A stretch of DNA of 64,000 nt from Epiperipatus broadwayi (Eukaryota > Onychophora > Udeonychophora > Euonychophora > Peripatidae): positions 3,457,443-3,521,442 of the forward strand of contig JAQFVV010000111.1 of NCBI GenBank assembly GCA_028023455.1, given 5' to 3'. Positions 48,200 to 60,900 of the stretch are shown piece after piece. Each line of letters begins with the position of its first letter. Position 1 is the first letter of the stretch. The notes beneath the pieces were generated by a model that was not told where the DNA came from, did not search any database, and saw only the letters and a program-made list of their open reading frames with translations. A program made the position numbers and the translations under genes.

Positions 48200-48672
48200 T
48201 AATTTTTGGCTAATATTTTTGTAAGAGTTAGCTGCAGTTTGTTGGTAACTGTAGCAGAAAAGTCAACAATAGAGTTGACTAATTGCTAGCTGCAGAATTA
48301 AAGAGCTAGGCAGAGCTTCCATGGAAATCTAAGAGAGGACAATTCCAGAAGCTGCTTTATAGTTTACTATGGAGTTTTGATTTATCTGAAGCCAGGATCT
48401 ACTTCTAATTAATCAATTAGCTTTAAATGTGGACAATACAGCTTGCCAGCCTGAAGTCCATCAAGCCCTAGGCAGAAGGGAGCTCAATCATGGAATGCCA
48501 CAAAATTATATAAATTATACCTCTCTTGATGATGACAATTGCGGACTATACTTTCCTACTGAACAAAAAATCAAGTTTACCAAGAGAAACCATCAGTTGA
48601 TGAAGAAGTAATTATATGTATGCTGATGTATCTATATGCAGAGAAGCACAGATAGTCATATATACACTGATG
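48200..48672 (+). other. GC-balanced segment, possible exon with strong donor
   Basis: This 470-bp patch is less AT-rich than its neighbours. It holds a 60-codon ORF (48429-48611, beginning MDNTACQPEVHQALGRREL) with mixed, non-repetitive composition. A textbook donor GTGAGT starts at 48673. The ORF stops 61 bp before the donor, so if spliced it would be UTR or a non-coding exon. No family is recognised. Confidence 0.25.
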
Positions 48673-48971
48673 GTGAGTAACGTTTTATATAATGATAATG
48701 AAATTTTAAACAATTTCTTTCTTAAAAATGATATTTAAAAAATCTATGTATTTTAAAAGAAAGCAAGAAAAATTTTGAGTAAATGAAGTGACTGAATTCA
48801 CTGATCCCAAAAAATTTTTTTTAGATTAATTTAAAGATGATTCTAGAAGCATTATAATTAATTAACAATAATCAGTTAAACACTGGTTTGATTTTTTTTA
48901 ACAAAAAAGAAAACTTTAAATTGTAATGAGAGAATTAATAATTGATTTATATTATTTTTTATATACACATG
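48673..48971. other. AT-rich spacer
   Basis: No recognised feature up to the LTR-like element. Confidence 0.4.
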
Positions 48972-51901
48972 TGTAATGGTCAGAATCGTCTATCTTGCTA
49001 ACACACTGCATAATTCAAACCCCAGACACGAAACTGAACATTCTAGGAGGGGTTTCCTTCTAGATATACTAAGTTCGAATCTAAAGTCCAAATTTCACAG
49101 TGCCACCTACGTGATAACGCATCTGATGCTACAACTAGTATATGTAACGGTCAGAATCGTCTATCTCGCTAACACACTGCATAATTCAAACCCCAGACAC
49201 TAAACTGAACATTCTAGGAGGGGTTGCCTTCTAGATATACTAAGTTCGAATCGAAAGTCCAAATTTCACAGTGCCACCTACGTGATAACGCATCTGATGC
49301 TACAACTAGTATAACCTTTTACCGGTGCCTGGTGGTCAGGGAGAAACAAAAGACTGAATACTAAGATAAGTTTGGGTGGCTAATTAACGTCTATGGATTT
49401 ATAAAAGAAATGCAGAAAATATATATATATAGACCGAGACAGTGATAGGAATCAAATAAAATAAGAGATAAAATTTAGTTTTAAATAATTTCACACAATT
49501 TATTTATATATATATAAAATGCCACTGTCTGCTTATATGAGACAGGGACGCGTATTAAATAATTGTTGGCATTTATATTTCAGTAATGACAAAAAGGTTT
49601 TAAAACAGAGTGATATATTCTATTCCTCGGGCTAATAGCGTTACGATAATGTGCTTGACAAGATAGGAACATGTGCGAGGTGCTTTGAGTAAATAGACAA
49701 GTTTAAGACAATATTTGAAATTAAATGTTCTAAAATATTTATTGATTTCGAGAATAGTAATGGACTAAAGCTTACTAAGCAAACGTGGGAATGGGATCAA
49801 AGCATTTATTTGAGAATAATAATAGATTTGTATTGGGAGGTTAGTATTGCTGATAGTGAATTTATAAAGTTGGAGGGTGTGACTCATTTAAGTCACGGAT
49901 GCTTTGTAAAATAAATATAAAATGAAACAATATTGAAGATCCGGAATAATTACGGAGGGCATCTCGCCGCTAACCCGTAGGAAAGTATTTTGACGAACAG
50001 CCGAAACTTAGCGACTGTGTGACGATTGCGTTTAATTCCCAGGGGTGTCATTGGTGAACACCCTCTGCCTGGAAACTTGCAATAAGCGAAAAGAACGGAC
50101 TTTGCTGTGTAAAGAATCCTTGGAAAAATAAAACAAAGCGGTCTCAACAACCAATTCATGTACCAGCAATACAAGACTAGTGTATATAAAAATCCACTAA
50201 ATGGGTTTTACTTGGATTAAGAGAAATGCCCAATCAAATTCCCCGAAATTCATTTAAGAGGGTCCGCACATTCTTGACGTCAATGATGAACTTTATAATG
50301 AAAGTAGAACACGGTAATTAAAATAGGAAAATGCATGCTTGCGGGTTTGAAAAGTAAGTATAGATTTATATACGCAATCATGCATTTGGGGACACATTTA
50401 ATCATTGACTTCGCACATACTCTTATATTAGATTAAAATCAATAACATGTAGATTTTAAACTATGTGATTATGTTACATTAAAGAAAAGAATCGCCCTCA
50501 AACGAGTGATTTGCAAGATAATAAAATTGGAAAATTATAAATTTAAAATATGCCTTAATAGCGGCGTCTTACTTTCAATAGAGGGAATAGTTCACTCGGT
50601 CTAAGACGATTCTGACACATTATCATAATAAAATAAAAGAAAGCTTTATAAATAGAAAATATTAACCCAAGGATAGAGCAAAATGTTGAGTATATTTAAA
50701 TACATGAAAGAAATACATAATGAAGTTGTGAAATATAAGAAAACAATGTTAAATAGCTATAGCATGTTAGTTAGTGATCACAAGAGCTCTTGGGTTAGTT
50801 TGGGTTACCTCTGGAAACGCATTTGCAGGTAGATGTTCAGCAGGTTGTATAATTCAGCAGCAAAATCTGGAATGTTCATATTTTGGCAGCAGCAGCAGCA
50901 GTTCCGGGATCCGTGTGATAATTTCTGATGGTATGGAGCAGCGGCTGGCTATTCCGAGGGGACATAGCCATCTTAAACACCTCTACTCAGACATGTCAAG
51001 ATTAGCAAATTATTAGAATTTTAGAACAACTCAGAAACCTTTAGACAACTCAGAATTCTTTAAAAGCTTAGAATAACTCAGAAACCTTTTTACAACTCAG
51101 AATTCTTTAGAAGCTTAGAATTCTTTAAAAGCTTAGAATGGTGAACAAAAGAAAAACATCCTTTTTATAGTAAAATTTAACAATAGACTTGTCCTGGAGC
51201 GTATAAAATTATTGGACTTATCTGCTGTAATTAAATCTAGCCGAATGTCTAAAGGAATTCAACATTAATTAATTTCTTTTGTTAACTTCCCCGTCGACAT
51301 TCGAATTACAAAACTAGATTTAATTAAAATTACTGCTACTAATTAAAGAAAACTTAAGTCGACAGCTGCTGTTTTTAGATAAACTTATATAATTAAACTA
51401 TTGTCCCTCATTTATTTTAACAGAAATATTTGGGATGATTTTTATTAAATAAAACGAAAATTATTTTATTTTAAATTGTAATATTTGAATCTATCTACCA
51501 AACGAATATTTACTAAATGAATTTTATTTTAAATCAAAATATATTACGACGGTAATATATTTGTAAATAGATCCAAACAAAATAACTAACAATTTATAAT
51601 TTTGATATGTTTTAAAATGGATATCATAGTGTGTGCGCAATTACGACTTATATAACTTATTTTTTAATAAATGTAAATTATGTGAACAAATACATAATTC
51701 ATAATATTTTATTTTATTTGGGAATAAGTTACATATATAATATGAGCATTGTGCTCGTGGTTTAAAATTAGGTGGGATTTTCGGTATATAAGTGTATTGC
51801 AGACACACTACGATAGATTGGGGTTCAAACTAAGGTATGAGGGTAGGAAGTAGGTGAGAAAAGGTGAAACGAAGATCTGCAAAGCAGACCTTACTGTTTC
51901 A
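48972..51901 (+). mobile_element. LTR-like element, 2.93 kb, with duplicated 5' 171 bp
   Basis: Starts TGTAATGGTC and ends CTGTTTCA. CATG directly precedes and follows the element, fitting a 4-bp target duplication (or ACATG, 5 bp, if it ends in TTTC). The first 171 bp (48972-49142) are tandemly repeated from 49143, and the rest parallels the inverted copy at 43837-46532. Landmarks include TACCGGTGCCTGGTGGTCAG near 49320, TGAGACAGGGACGCG near 49540, TTTGACGAACAGCC near 49990 and GATCCGTGTGATAATTTCTG near 50910. Small ORFs in it are not conserved between copies. Same interpretation as the minus copy. Confidence 0.75.
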
Positions 51902-52305
51902 CATGTATGTGTGACTTTTATGTATATTCAAAATGGAATTAGAAATTCTAAAAATTAATGTTGTTTATTATTTTGATAAATTCAAATATGATAGAAAATG
52001 AATTTCATTTATATGTTATTCATAAATTATACTGCACTCTGTATGCATATTTATATGTTAATGTGTAACAGATAAGCATATTTAGTTAAAAATTGATGTC
52101 ATGTATTATTTTAACAAAATTGAATTTCTGTTAATAGATTAATATAATGCTCATCTGTGTGACATATGTATGCATTTTAAATAAACCTATTAAAACATAT
52201 ATGTAAAAACATGTATTTAATATCATTTAAAAGTGACAACTAAAAATGTTTATTTTGTAACAAATCAAATATGTTCAGAAATTACATGCATGTATATATA
52301 TATAT
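51902..52305. other. AT-rich non-coding
   Basis: No recognised feature. Confidence 0.45.
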
Positions 52306-52773
52306 ATGAAAAACAAAACAAGTTTTATAAATGTAAAAACCTGCTATCGCTTGTATTAATGATCAATAGATGGAGCTTTACCAAGACCTCCAAACAAGTG
52401 TATTTGTTTACATAAACATCAGAGTCAATATTCACTGTCTCTTTCATTTTGCTCCACCCTCAGATCAGCCGATTTCAAGCTGATTTGCTCTCATCAGTCA
52501 AGGGATAGGAGTTAGAAACTAGACCTAAATATTAACTCCAAGCGTTTATGCAAAACGTTTCTATCAGTGTGCAAGCATGAATTTTTTAGACACCTAAATG
52601 TCTTCAAACTCAGCCTATCAAACTAGATAGCTATGTGGGTCTGATATCAGTTCAGTTTCTCCACATAATCAAAGCTTCTGCAATCTATGTCATTGCAAGA
52701 AAACTTTAAAGGTACATTTATGAAAAACAAAACAAGTTTTATATATGTAAAAACCTGCTATCGCTTGTATTAA

Positions 52774-52777
<4 letters not shown>
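52306..52777 (-). mobile_element. Tandem-monomer retrozyme-like element with hammerhead
   Basis: 52306-52363 is repeated at 52720-52777 (58 bp, one difference by eye: ATAAATG against ATATATG), giving a 414-bp period with about 1.14 copies. The monomer is GC-richer than its surroundings, encodes nothing, and carries a hammerhead-like motif on the minus strand (52457-52504). Head-to-tail partial dimers carrying a hammerhead are the usual form of animal retrozymes. The second copy ends in a long (TA)n tract. Confidence 0.7.
52457..52504 (-). ncRNA. Candidate type-I hammerhead ribozyme
   Basis: Minus strand: CCTTGA upstream strand, CTGATGA (52491-52497), stem II GAGC/GCTT (one G-U) with a 6-nt loop, GAA (52474-52476), helix III ATC/GAT with loop GGCT, cleavage triplet ATC (C at 52463), then TGAGGG. 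Helix I makes five of six pairs (one G-G mismatch). All core nucleotides are present. Confidence 0.62.

Positions 52778-52849
<72 letters not shown>
52778..52849. repeat. (TA)n array
   Basis: Uninterrupted dinucleotide tract directly after the second partial monomer of the retrozyme-like element. Confidence 0.95.
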
Positions 52850-52851
<2 letters not shown>

Positions 52852-53843
52852 CTTGTCAAATAATTATATGCAAATTTTAATCATTTTTTTATTATTAAAT
52901 ATCAATTAAAACATGTTCATTTTATATCAAGTTTCATGCCTTTGTGCTGAATGGGTTTTAAATAAATCTAATGGTACATATATGTAAACTGTAATAGTAA
53001 CTTGAATTTTGTAAATTACAATGTGATATTTTTTTTTATTGTATGTTAATCAAAATCAGAATGCTTAATTGATATTGCATAGCCTTATTATAAATATCTT
53101 AATATCATTTTTATTGCTGTTAATAAACGTATTCAATTGCTAAAATTATTCCAGTGAATTTTTATTCTATTTTTAGGATATTATGTAAATCATCATCTTT
53201 TGGTCACAATAACAGTTATAGAGCTTATGTTCTGAGCTAGATTTGTGCATTATGGTCAGATATATAAATGGGGATATATTTAGTGCTTAAGGAGCATTCA
53301 GTATGATTGATATATCCTGGTTGGCACATAAGATTATATTCTTTAAAGCCCCTGCATTACATTTTATTTAGTTTAGTCTATTAGAAATTAAGTTTATAGT
53401 TGGCCAGTACATTAATTATATTAAGTGGCCATAGCATTGATGATGATCAACATGTAATATCCCAGTATTATCCTGATGGATTTATCATTAGTTGGTATAT
53501 CCAAATTATGTTTAAATAATTGTCGGAGTTGGTAAAGGCTCAATAGTTAGCTTGGTTTACAGTAGACACATTCACATCCAGTCACCAGATTGACTGTTGA
53601 TTTATATTTCAAATCCAGTCACAGAGATAGCATGATCTCATGCTCTTTCTTGAATATAACATTTCTTATATATTTTGTGATAACATCTTTTACTTTCACA
53701 TTAATATCTCTCTTACTTTAATATCTTAATTTATTTTATATTATATTTTAAATCTTGTTTCTTTATTTGAAATATTCAATTGACTTTGGGTTGATAATGA
53801 TTTGCCATCACCTCAGATACAATCACCTGATATCCCATCTTGT

Positions 53844-53846
<3 letters not shown>
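52850..53846. other. AT-rich non-coding with one GC-balanced patch
   Basis: 53390-53640 is less AT-rich and includes a loosely repeated 'atccagtcac' word (53576 and 53613). No family is recognised. Confidence 0.4.
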
Positions 53847-53885
<39 letters not shown>

Positions 53886-53893
53886 ACATATAT

Positions 53894-53926
<33 letters not shown>
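53830..53926. repeat. AT arrays in a palindromic setting
   Basis: GATATCCCAT...TTGTTACTATATA, (TA)n, TATATAGTAAC then ATGGGATAT and another (TA)n. GTTACTATATA and ATATCCCAT both have inverted partners, so the locus can form a long hairpin. Confidence 0.8.
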
Positions 53927-53929
<3 letters not shown>

Positions 53930-54200
53930 GCATATTAACAAGATAATTATTTTTTATTGGAGATATTTTTTTATATTTAGCTATTTTAAATCAAATACAT
54001 TTTCCTTGCAGAGCAACATCACCTGAGCTAATTAGAATGTTTTATTATTTATAGAAAGTCACTTATTAATATTCAATATAAATGTTATGATAAATACTCA
54101 GTATTAGTAATGAAGTAAGATTTTTTTTCTGTTTTTGTTATTTTTTCTGAGCAGGTCAACCATAAAAAAAAATATTATTAATTCTAATACAAATATACTA

Positions 54201-54296
<96 letters not shown>
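54201..54296. repeat. (TA)n array, ~95 bp
   Basis: Pure dinucleotide tract. The Ile-Tyr ORFs on both strands are artefacts. Confidence 0.97.
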
Positions 54297-54299
<3 letters not shown>

Positions 54300-55089
54300 A
54301 ATGAATGTATTTCTGAACATTAATAGATATATTTATTTACATTTCATGTTAATTAAATAATGAAGCATAATGATTTCCAAGTTATGATTGCTATTGCTGT
54401 GTTTCTGACGTTTTTGTTCATTTTTCTAGAGTATTGCTTTAAAATTTTGCTATCGTTTGCAATTTTTTTTCAGGAGAAAGAATTTACTGTATATTAAACA
54501 GCATATATGTATACTAAATTAATGTGATAATTTTTTAAGGCATTACACATATATTAATTGCAACATGTAAAAATCAATCCACTTTGACTTGAAATTTATG
54601 TGACTTGTAGATTAGATAATGATATTTACTGAACAAATGTTAAATCAATAGAAATGTCCATGCAACTTTATTATAATTATCATCTAATTTAAGTTCACAT
54701 AGCATAGTTAATTTATTCTCATTTTAATACCCTGTAAACAAACAATATTAAATTGAGTAAAATTTAACTCTTTCTGTGAATTTAAGTTTTTTGAATGAAA
54801 TTGCATGTGCTTCTCAGCTGATAATAAATATTGTCACCCTAATAAATATAATGTCCACTATATAAATTCATTTTTCATATTCAGATTGTCTACTTAGATG
54901 CTAAAAGATGGCAATGCATTAATATATAGCTAATCCTTTAAGAGAATATTTACCATTCTAGTTAATTATATATTATTTAGTGTTATATAATTTGATATTC
55001 ACTTTTTTATTTAGTATTTTGTTTATATTATTAATTGAATACAAATTAATTACGCCATATGAATTTGAGGGAGAAGCTAATTTGAATAA
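54297..55089. other. AT-rich non-coding
   Basis: No recognised feature. Confidence 0.45.
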
Positions 55090-55091
55090 TG

Positions 55092-55129
<38 letters not shown>
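55090..55129. repeat. (TA)n array
   Basis: Pure dinucleotide tract of about 40 bp. Confidence 0.95.
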
Positions 55130-55131
<2 letters not shown>

Positions 55132-55855
55132 TGCTGATTTAATGTTTATTCTATTAAATATTATTGTCTAATCTGCCATTCTATATAAAGTCTTGGACTG
55201 CAGATATAAAAAGGATTCATTTTTTTATTTAGAATATGGATTGCTTTAATACTAGAAGCTACTGCAGTAATATATACATAGAGATTATATTTATTATATA
55301 TTATTTAGAAGCGTATTTTGATATTTGTCTCAGTGATAGCATTGCTGTTAAAATAATATATTAAGTTATATAAGTATTTGTGGAATTGTAGTTAGACGAA
55401 AGGATATACAATGGTATTTGGAAATACTAATATTATTAGTAGCCTTTTAACTGAGACCTAGATAATCATTCTTTATTGGGCATGATACTGTAAAAAAAAG
55501 CAATGATGGTTATCTTTTATGTGTGATAAGAAATCTTATAAGAAATTTCTCAATAAAGTTTTTGTATTCAAGAATTTATCAATCATTATTTATGAAACTG
55601 AACTCAAACACGCACACACACATATATATACAATACAAAAATTATATCAAAATCATTTAAAAATATTCAAAATAAATTGATTTTATTGCAAAAATAAAAA
55701 ATGACTGCAATAAGAGTGAAGTTGAGAGCTACAATTATTTTACTGAAACTAGGTATGGTCAACAATATCCACATGTTTACCATTTTCCTATTCGAGGATA
55801 AAGCTAAGTTAATCAATAATATGTAAATTATATAAGATTTTTACTACCTTTAGAA
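55130..55855. other. AT-rich non-coding
   Basis: No recognised feature. Confidence 0.45.
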
Positions 55856-55901
55856 TCCTTTCCCGGTCGATGCTTTGACATAAAAAAAAAAAAAAAAATT
55901 T
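55856..55901 (+). mobile_element. 3' remnant of the tRNA-derived mini-SINE
   Basis: TTTCCCGGTCGATGCTTTGACAT followed by an A16-17 tail matches the T-arm and 15-nt tail of the copies at 6911, 14371 and 19053. The rest is missing. Confidence 0.6.
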
Positions 55902-57420
55902 TACACATTTCCCTGTCACATTTAAAAATCAAATGGGAAGATTTATAAATACAGAAATGAAACTCAATCTGATACTTTTAATGTATTTGTCAGATATTTA
56001 AATTCTTGATCTACCTGATGAAGATAATTGTAGTTTAAAATATATGAATAATTGGAGAATAAAATTCTTTGATTTTTGCTGAATGTCGGCCTATTTTCTT
56101 TCAGATTTGTGTTTGCTCAGAGTATTTCTGATGGATTAGTTATTTTTTAATATATATGTTTTCTCATAATTATGCTGCTAAATTAACGTACATTTATGTG
56201 ATTTTATAAAGAGGTGTGTGAAAGTTTAAGTTAGAAATTATATTGACAGAAAAACGAAATTTGATCAAATTATCTCTATTAATTTACTGACTAAAATGTA
56301 AAAGTAAAATTCATTCTTTATTATTATGTCAGTAACGTAGTTAATTAATTTTGTCAAAACCTTATTTTGTCGTTGCTTTTTATTTGATTCATAAAGGTTA
56401 TTCTCCTGTACTGCAAATTAATAGGCAGATTTAATTCGTCTTAAAAAATGTTTTTATTTAAGAGAAAAAAAAATTGTGGATATAGGCAAAGAAATTAAAA
56501 ATATATACATTTAAATACTATGAAAATCATCTTGTTTTTGATATATTACTTAACATGAGCCAAAATGAACAAATTTGGAAAATTTTATTAAAGATGAATA
56601 TATTTTTTTATTATAAAAAATTGCAGTTTTTGAAATTAATGTATATTTGATTATGAAGTGTACAAAAGATGGAAAAATGATAATGACTCAAGATATATTA
56701 CTCGATTATTTCTACAAATTATTACTATCTACTGTTGCAAATGAAAAATCTAATTGGATAGTAATTTTGATGCTGCACCTTTGATTACTTGTCTGTATCT
56801 ATATGCCATCATTAAATACAATGAAATTGAACTGATATAGCAGTAGTCAGTGTATGAGAAATGTTTGAGATAGAAAACAATCTGCTATTGAAACTATAGT
56901 ATGCAGATAAACTATTCTACTATCTCATACACATTTGGTAAGCTCCAGATTCGGAAAAATAATCCCCCTTGATAATACAACATTAAAATTATTCTATTTG
57001 CAAATTCCAACTCTCTAGCTTCATGTTTTCAGTGAATCATTTTCACAGACAGTTGGTCAAAATGCATCTAATTAAGTTATACCATCGATTCCAATGGCCA
57101 CCAGTGCAGTATTATATATATATATATATAACAATTTTCAATATTTTTTTAAATTTTTGAACGATAAATTATTTTATTTTTCAAATAACCAATTATAATA
57201 TCACTTACTTAGAGTCACGATGTCTGATATCATATATTGGTTAAATAGTTTTAATTTTATACGTTAATTTAAAAATATTATTTCACCAACTTTTTTCTTA
57301 AGTAGCAATCTAAATAAGTAATTCCAGCTTATAAAATTGAATAAAATATCTCTGAATACTAAAATCTATAATAAATAATATTAAAGAGGTGGAGAGCACT
57401 GACAAAACTACCACAACAAT
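55902..57420. other. AT-rich non-coding
   Basis: No gene is recognised. A weak inverted repeat near 56846-56935 (GTATGAGAAATG.. and ..ATCTCATAC) is noted only. Confidence 0.45.
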
Positions 57421-57578
<158 letters not shown>

Positions 57579-60500
57579 CTTACTATGTTTCAAATCAAAC
57601 TTTATTATTTATAAAGAGTTACATTGTTAAGAATACATCATTAAAAACTACATAACTTTAGAACAAACAGATATATATTATTGGTACATTTCAAATAAAT
57701 TGTTAGATAGGTGTCTGACAAATGTAAACTGTCTGTTTGCCTATGGTTTTATTTCATTGTCTGAGGGTTTCATTCATCACTTTAAAATGCATTTTTATTG
57801 AATTAAATATATCCTTTGAACTCTTAAATATACAGATGTGGTGGTTAAAATTTGTGAAAATGAGATATGTAACAAAAAAAATTGTTCTTGTTTTAGCAAA
57901 GTTATTTGAGGTTATGATCCTGTCTCAGGTTTTTAATAGTGATCATGTAGCAGCAAAAATATCTAAGTGTGAAATTTTGCCATATCTGGCCTTCAGTTGT
58001 TTGAGTTTATTAGAGAATGTGGCTGGGTGCCTTATGCTGTTGTTTCCAAAGCAGAATGTATATCTTGTGCACTACAAAGTATTTACACAAAACATTGCTG
58101 CATGGGCTGCTGATACTGCCCCTTTACTGAGTGTTTCTATTAAACAATTGTAATATTATTTTGTCTATATGTGTTGATCATAATTTTTCAGGTATTAGTC
58201 AGAGCTGGGCAGGTACAGAATTGGTGCTGTTGCATTTCTTCTTCCCTGTGGTACAAAAAACAAAAAGCATAAATTTTCGCGTAAAATCTGTGGTATTTAA
58301 GAAAATAGAAGTTAGGTAGAACATGAAGATTTAGCCTTAGGAGAAAGTAAAAAAAAATGGGTTCAAATGACCATTTTTTGAATCACTGTATCAACTGACT
58401 GTTGTTCATATTTAGCATTGGTGACTGAGGATCAGTAATTAGTTCTGGGTACAGCATATTATAAATGCTCCAATAGGTATATCTACCAACACCCAAAAAG
58501 ACACCTGATTATAAATGCTTTAGAGTTGGTTTATAAGCAACAACAAATATTTATGTTAAGGTGATTATTGGTGTTATTTGAAGGTTTGAGAGCTGGAAAT
58601 CTTCTTATCAATGCAGCCAGGTGATTAAAACTTTTTGTTTATGAAAAATTTGAATGGAGTGAAGACCTAATCCATTTCTAGTTGGTAGAAGACTAAATCA
58701 TTTTATAGAGATGGAGACTATTTTTCTGCACCATAATATCTTGCTACAGAGTGAGTAAATGAATGAAGTGAAAGATTTAGTAAATTGTAGTTACAAGCTG
58801 ATTAAAATGCATACTTTTGTGTATAATGAGAATTAGGTCTTGGAGAGAAAATTGGTTATGTATTCAGCATCAGCATCAGTTTTTTCTGTATCTTTTGTCT
58901 CATTCCAGAGGGTCCTATGTAGAAAGGAAATACAAGAAATTAGTTGGTTTACCATGATAAATTTGTGTATGTATCTTGCCAGTTTAAAGAAACCAATCTG
59001 TTGTCTTATCAATGTTGATCTTGAGTTTATATTTAAAGGTGTACTCATTAAGTATTTTTTTCAGAACAGGTGTTTGTTTTTTTGGAGGTAAGAAAAGCAG
59101 TTAGGTTATCCATGTATGCAATACATGGTATATATAGTCCAGTGTTTGGAATTTTCCTTGTAATTTTTGTTATATCTTGTTAATGAGAGGATTAATGTAG
59201 CACATGAATAATAAAGAACTGTTATAAGATCTTTGAGGTATGGATTGGTGAGGAGAGAATGAAGGTAATGTTCTACCATTACCTGTAATACAGATTTCAT
59301 GACAAAGGAGTAGGTTGGTTAGTGGGTATAAGAGAAAATGAGGTATTTTGGTGTCTGCAAATGTCTGAATTAAAATTTCAATAGGGACCAAGTCAAAGCA
59401 GCCTCAATGTGAATTTGAATAGCCACTGGAGCATTTTTTGCTTTTGAACTGAATTTACAATGGTTTTTAAAAATGAGGGCAGCTTGGCCTGTTGAGGAGC
59501 TTTTTTTGTATATATGTTTTTCTTCAGGATTTGTTTTTGATTCATTGCTTGAGTTTGGGATTTTGGTAAGTGAATAATGAAAATTTTTAAACTCAGTTAG
59601 AGTTTCCTGTTTTTGTTGAGTGTCTTTTAAGTGGGGGTTGCAGGATTGCAGTTTATAAATGCTATTATTAGTGGATCATGTTAGATTAATTTCAGTATCA
59701 AGTGTTTTTATTCTTTTATTATCATAGTCTTTTCATGGTTTCCCAGTTTTTCTTTTGGAAATCTAATCTTTGTCATAGCATTCAACTATCGGTAAGGATG
59801 GTGTCAGTGAATCCATGCTATCTATGCTGGTCTTGTTTATTATAGGTGAAAATTGGTTAGTATTGTCATTGTGAATTATTGACTGTGATACTTTAGCTCT
59901 ATGAGTTGGAGCTAACTATTTACATGGTTTGACTAATGAGGTGAGAGTTTTATTATCATCACTCTAAAGAATTGTATTTCTATGTTAATGGGTGTGCTGA
60001 AAGTTTGATTTGTCTGGTTGATGGAGAGGTCAATTGGTGAAATATCTTCATTTGAGGGAGAATTCATGTATGTATTATGTGTTTTATCAATATTGTTTTC
60101 AGTTTTGATTATGAATGTATCTAGGTGTATGATTACCCACCTGATTACACTGCAAGCATTAAGTGGTTGTGCAGCTGACTGCTAGATAACCATGCTAGTG
60201 ACAGGAGAAACATTGTGTCTTTAACCCTCTTATGTATATGCAAAGTGCTACATCTTGGCCTGTAATCTGAGTAGGTATAGTTGTTGGATCAATGCTTTTG
60301 CTAAGCTGGATTTTAAACTCATAGCTATTGCTGTATATTGAAATGGGAAATGGGATGTCCTTTAGATGAACTGGTTGCAATGAGACAACCTTTCCAAAAG
60401 GCTCCATTAATTTTTGAAATTCCTGTGTGAAGTAGCCTAGATATGTATTTTTCCATATGCCAGTTATGTATCTCTGTTTGTTTTTATCTACAGCAATTAG

Positions 60501-60900
60501 AGAAAATGGCTCAGTGTTTTGATCTTCATTTTAAATTATTTTTTTGATTTCTATGATCATATATCTTTGATGGGGATGATCAGCTAAGTGTAGAACACTG
60601 TCCCATAGATTGTGCAAAGTGAGTGCTTCATATACTAAAGCTCTTGGAAATTTATACAAAGAACAATGAATATCTGTAGCTGATCAAACTACTGGTCAAT
60701 TTGAAAAAAATGGTATAAGGTATTAAATAGACCATTAGAAATAGTGTTGTATAATTTACTCAGAAATTCTATCTAGCATATCAGCAGTCCATATTACAGA
60801 AGGGGGGGGGTAGTGTTTCTTCACCATTTTGATTTTGTAAATCTAAATTTTCAATATCGCTGGTTGTAGGTATTCTCAATCTTCAGGAAGAGAGATTAAA
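57579..60900 (-). pseudogene. LINE relic with ORF1 CCHC knuckles and RT; EN apparently deleted
   Basis: Minus strand. An ORF1-like end (60407-60195 and on) reads KDIPFPISIYSNSYEF, DPTTIPTQITGQDVALCIY, RGLKTQCFSCH, then a stop and HGYLAVSC, then CLQCNQVGNHTP: two CCHC zinc-knuckle-like motifs, as in Tx1/I-type gag-like ORF1s. From about 59640 RT sequence appears: GQAALIFKNH near 59480, AIQIHIEAA then a frameshift to VPIEILIQTF (motif A region, 59430-59370), and SIPQ..YNSSLLFMCYINPLI (motif B, 59250-59170). The C-terminal region runs to about 57740, and AATAATAAAG lies near 57612. The usual EN of about 700 bp does not fit between ORF1 and RT and was not seen, so an internal deletion is likely. 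Forward ORFs over this area are antisense shadows. Confidence 0.65.

Noticed and set aside
49950-50174. 74-codon minus ORF in the LTR-like element
   Set aside because: Not conserved as an open frame in the inverted copy; chance ORF.
43837-51901. One giant foldback transposon with 2.7-kb arms
   Set aside because: Each arm has its own TG...CA ends and its own flanking duplication, favouring two separate insertions.
54104-54323. Ile-Tyr repeat ORFs on both strands
   Set aside because: Translations of the (TA)n array; the same applies at 53802 and 54980.
55985-56040. CTGATGA near 55999
   Set aside because: No GAAA with a plausible stem II or helix I pairing follows.
57737-58153. 138-codon forward ORF
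   Set aside because: Antisense to the minus-strand LINE C-terminal region; no motif of its own.
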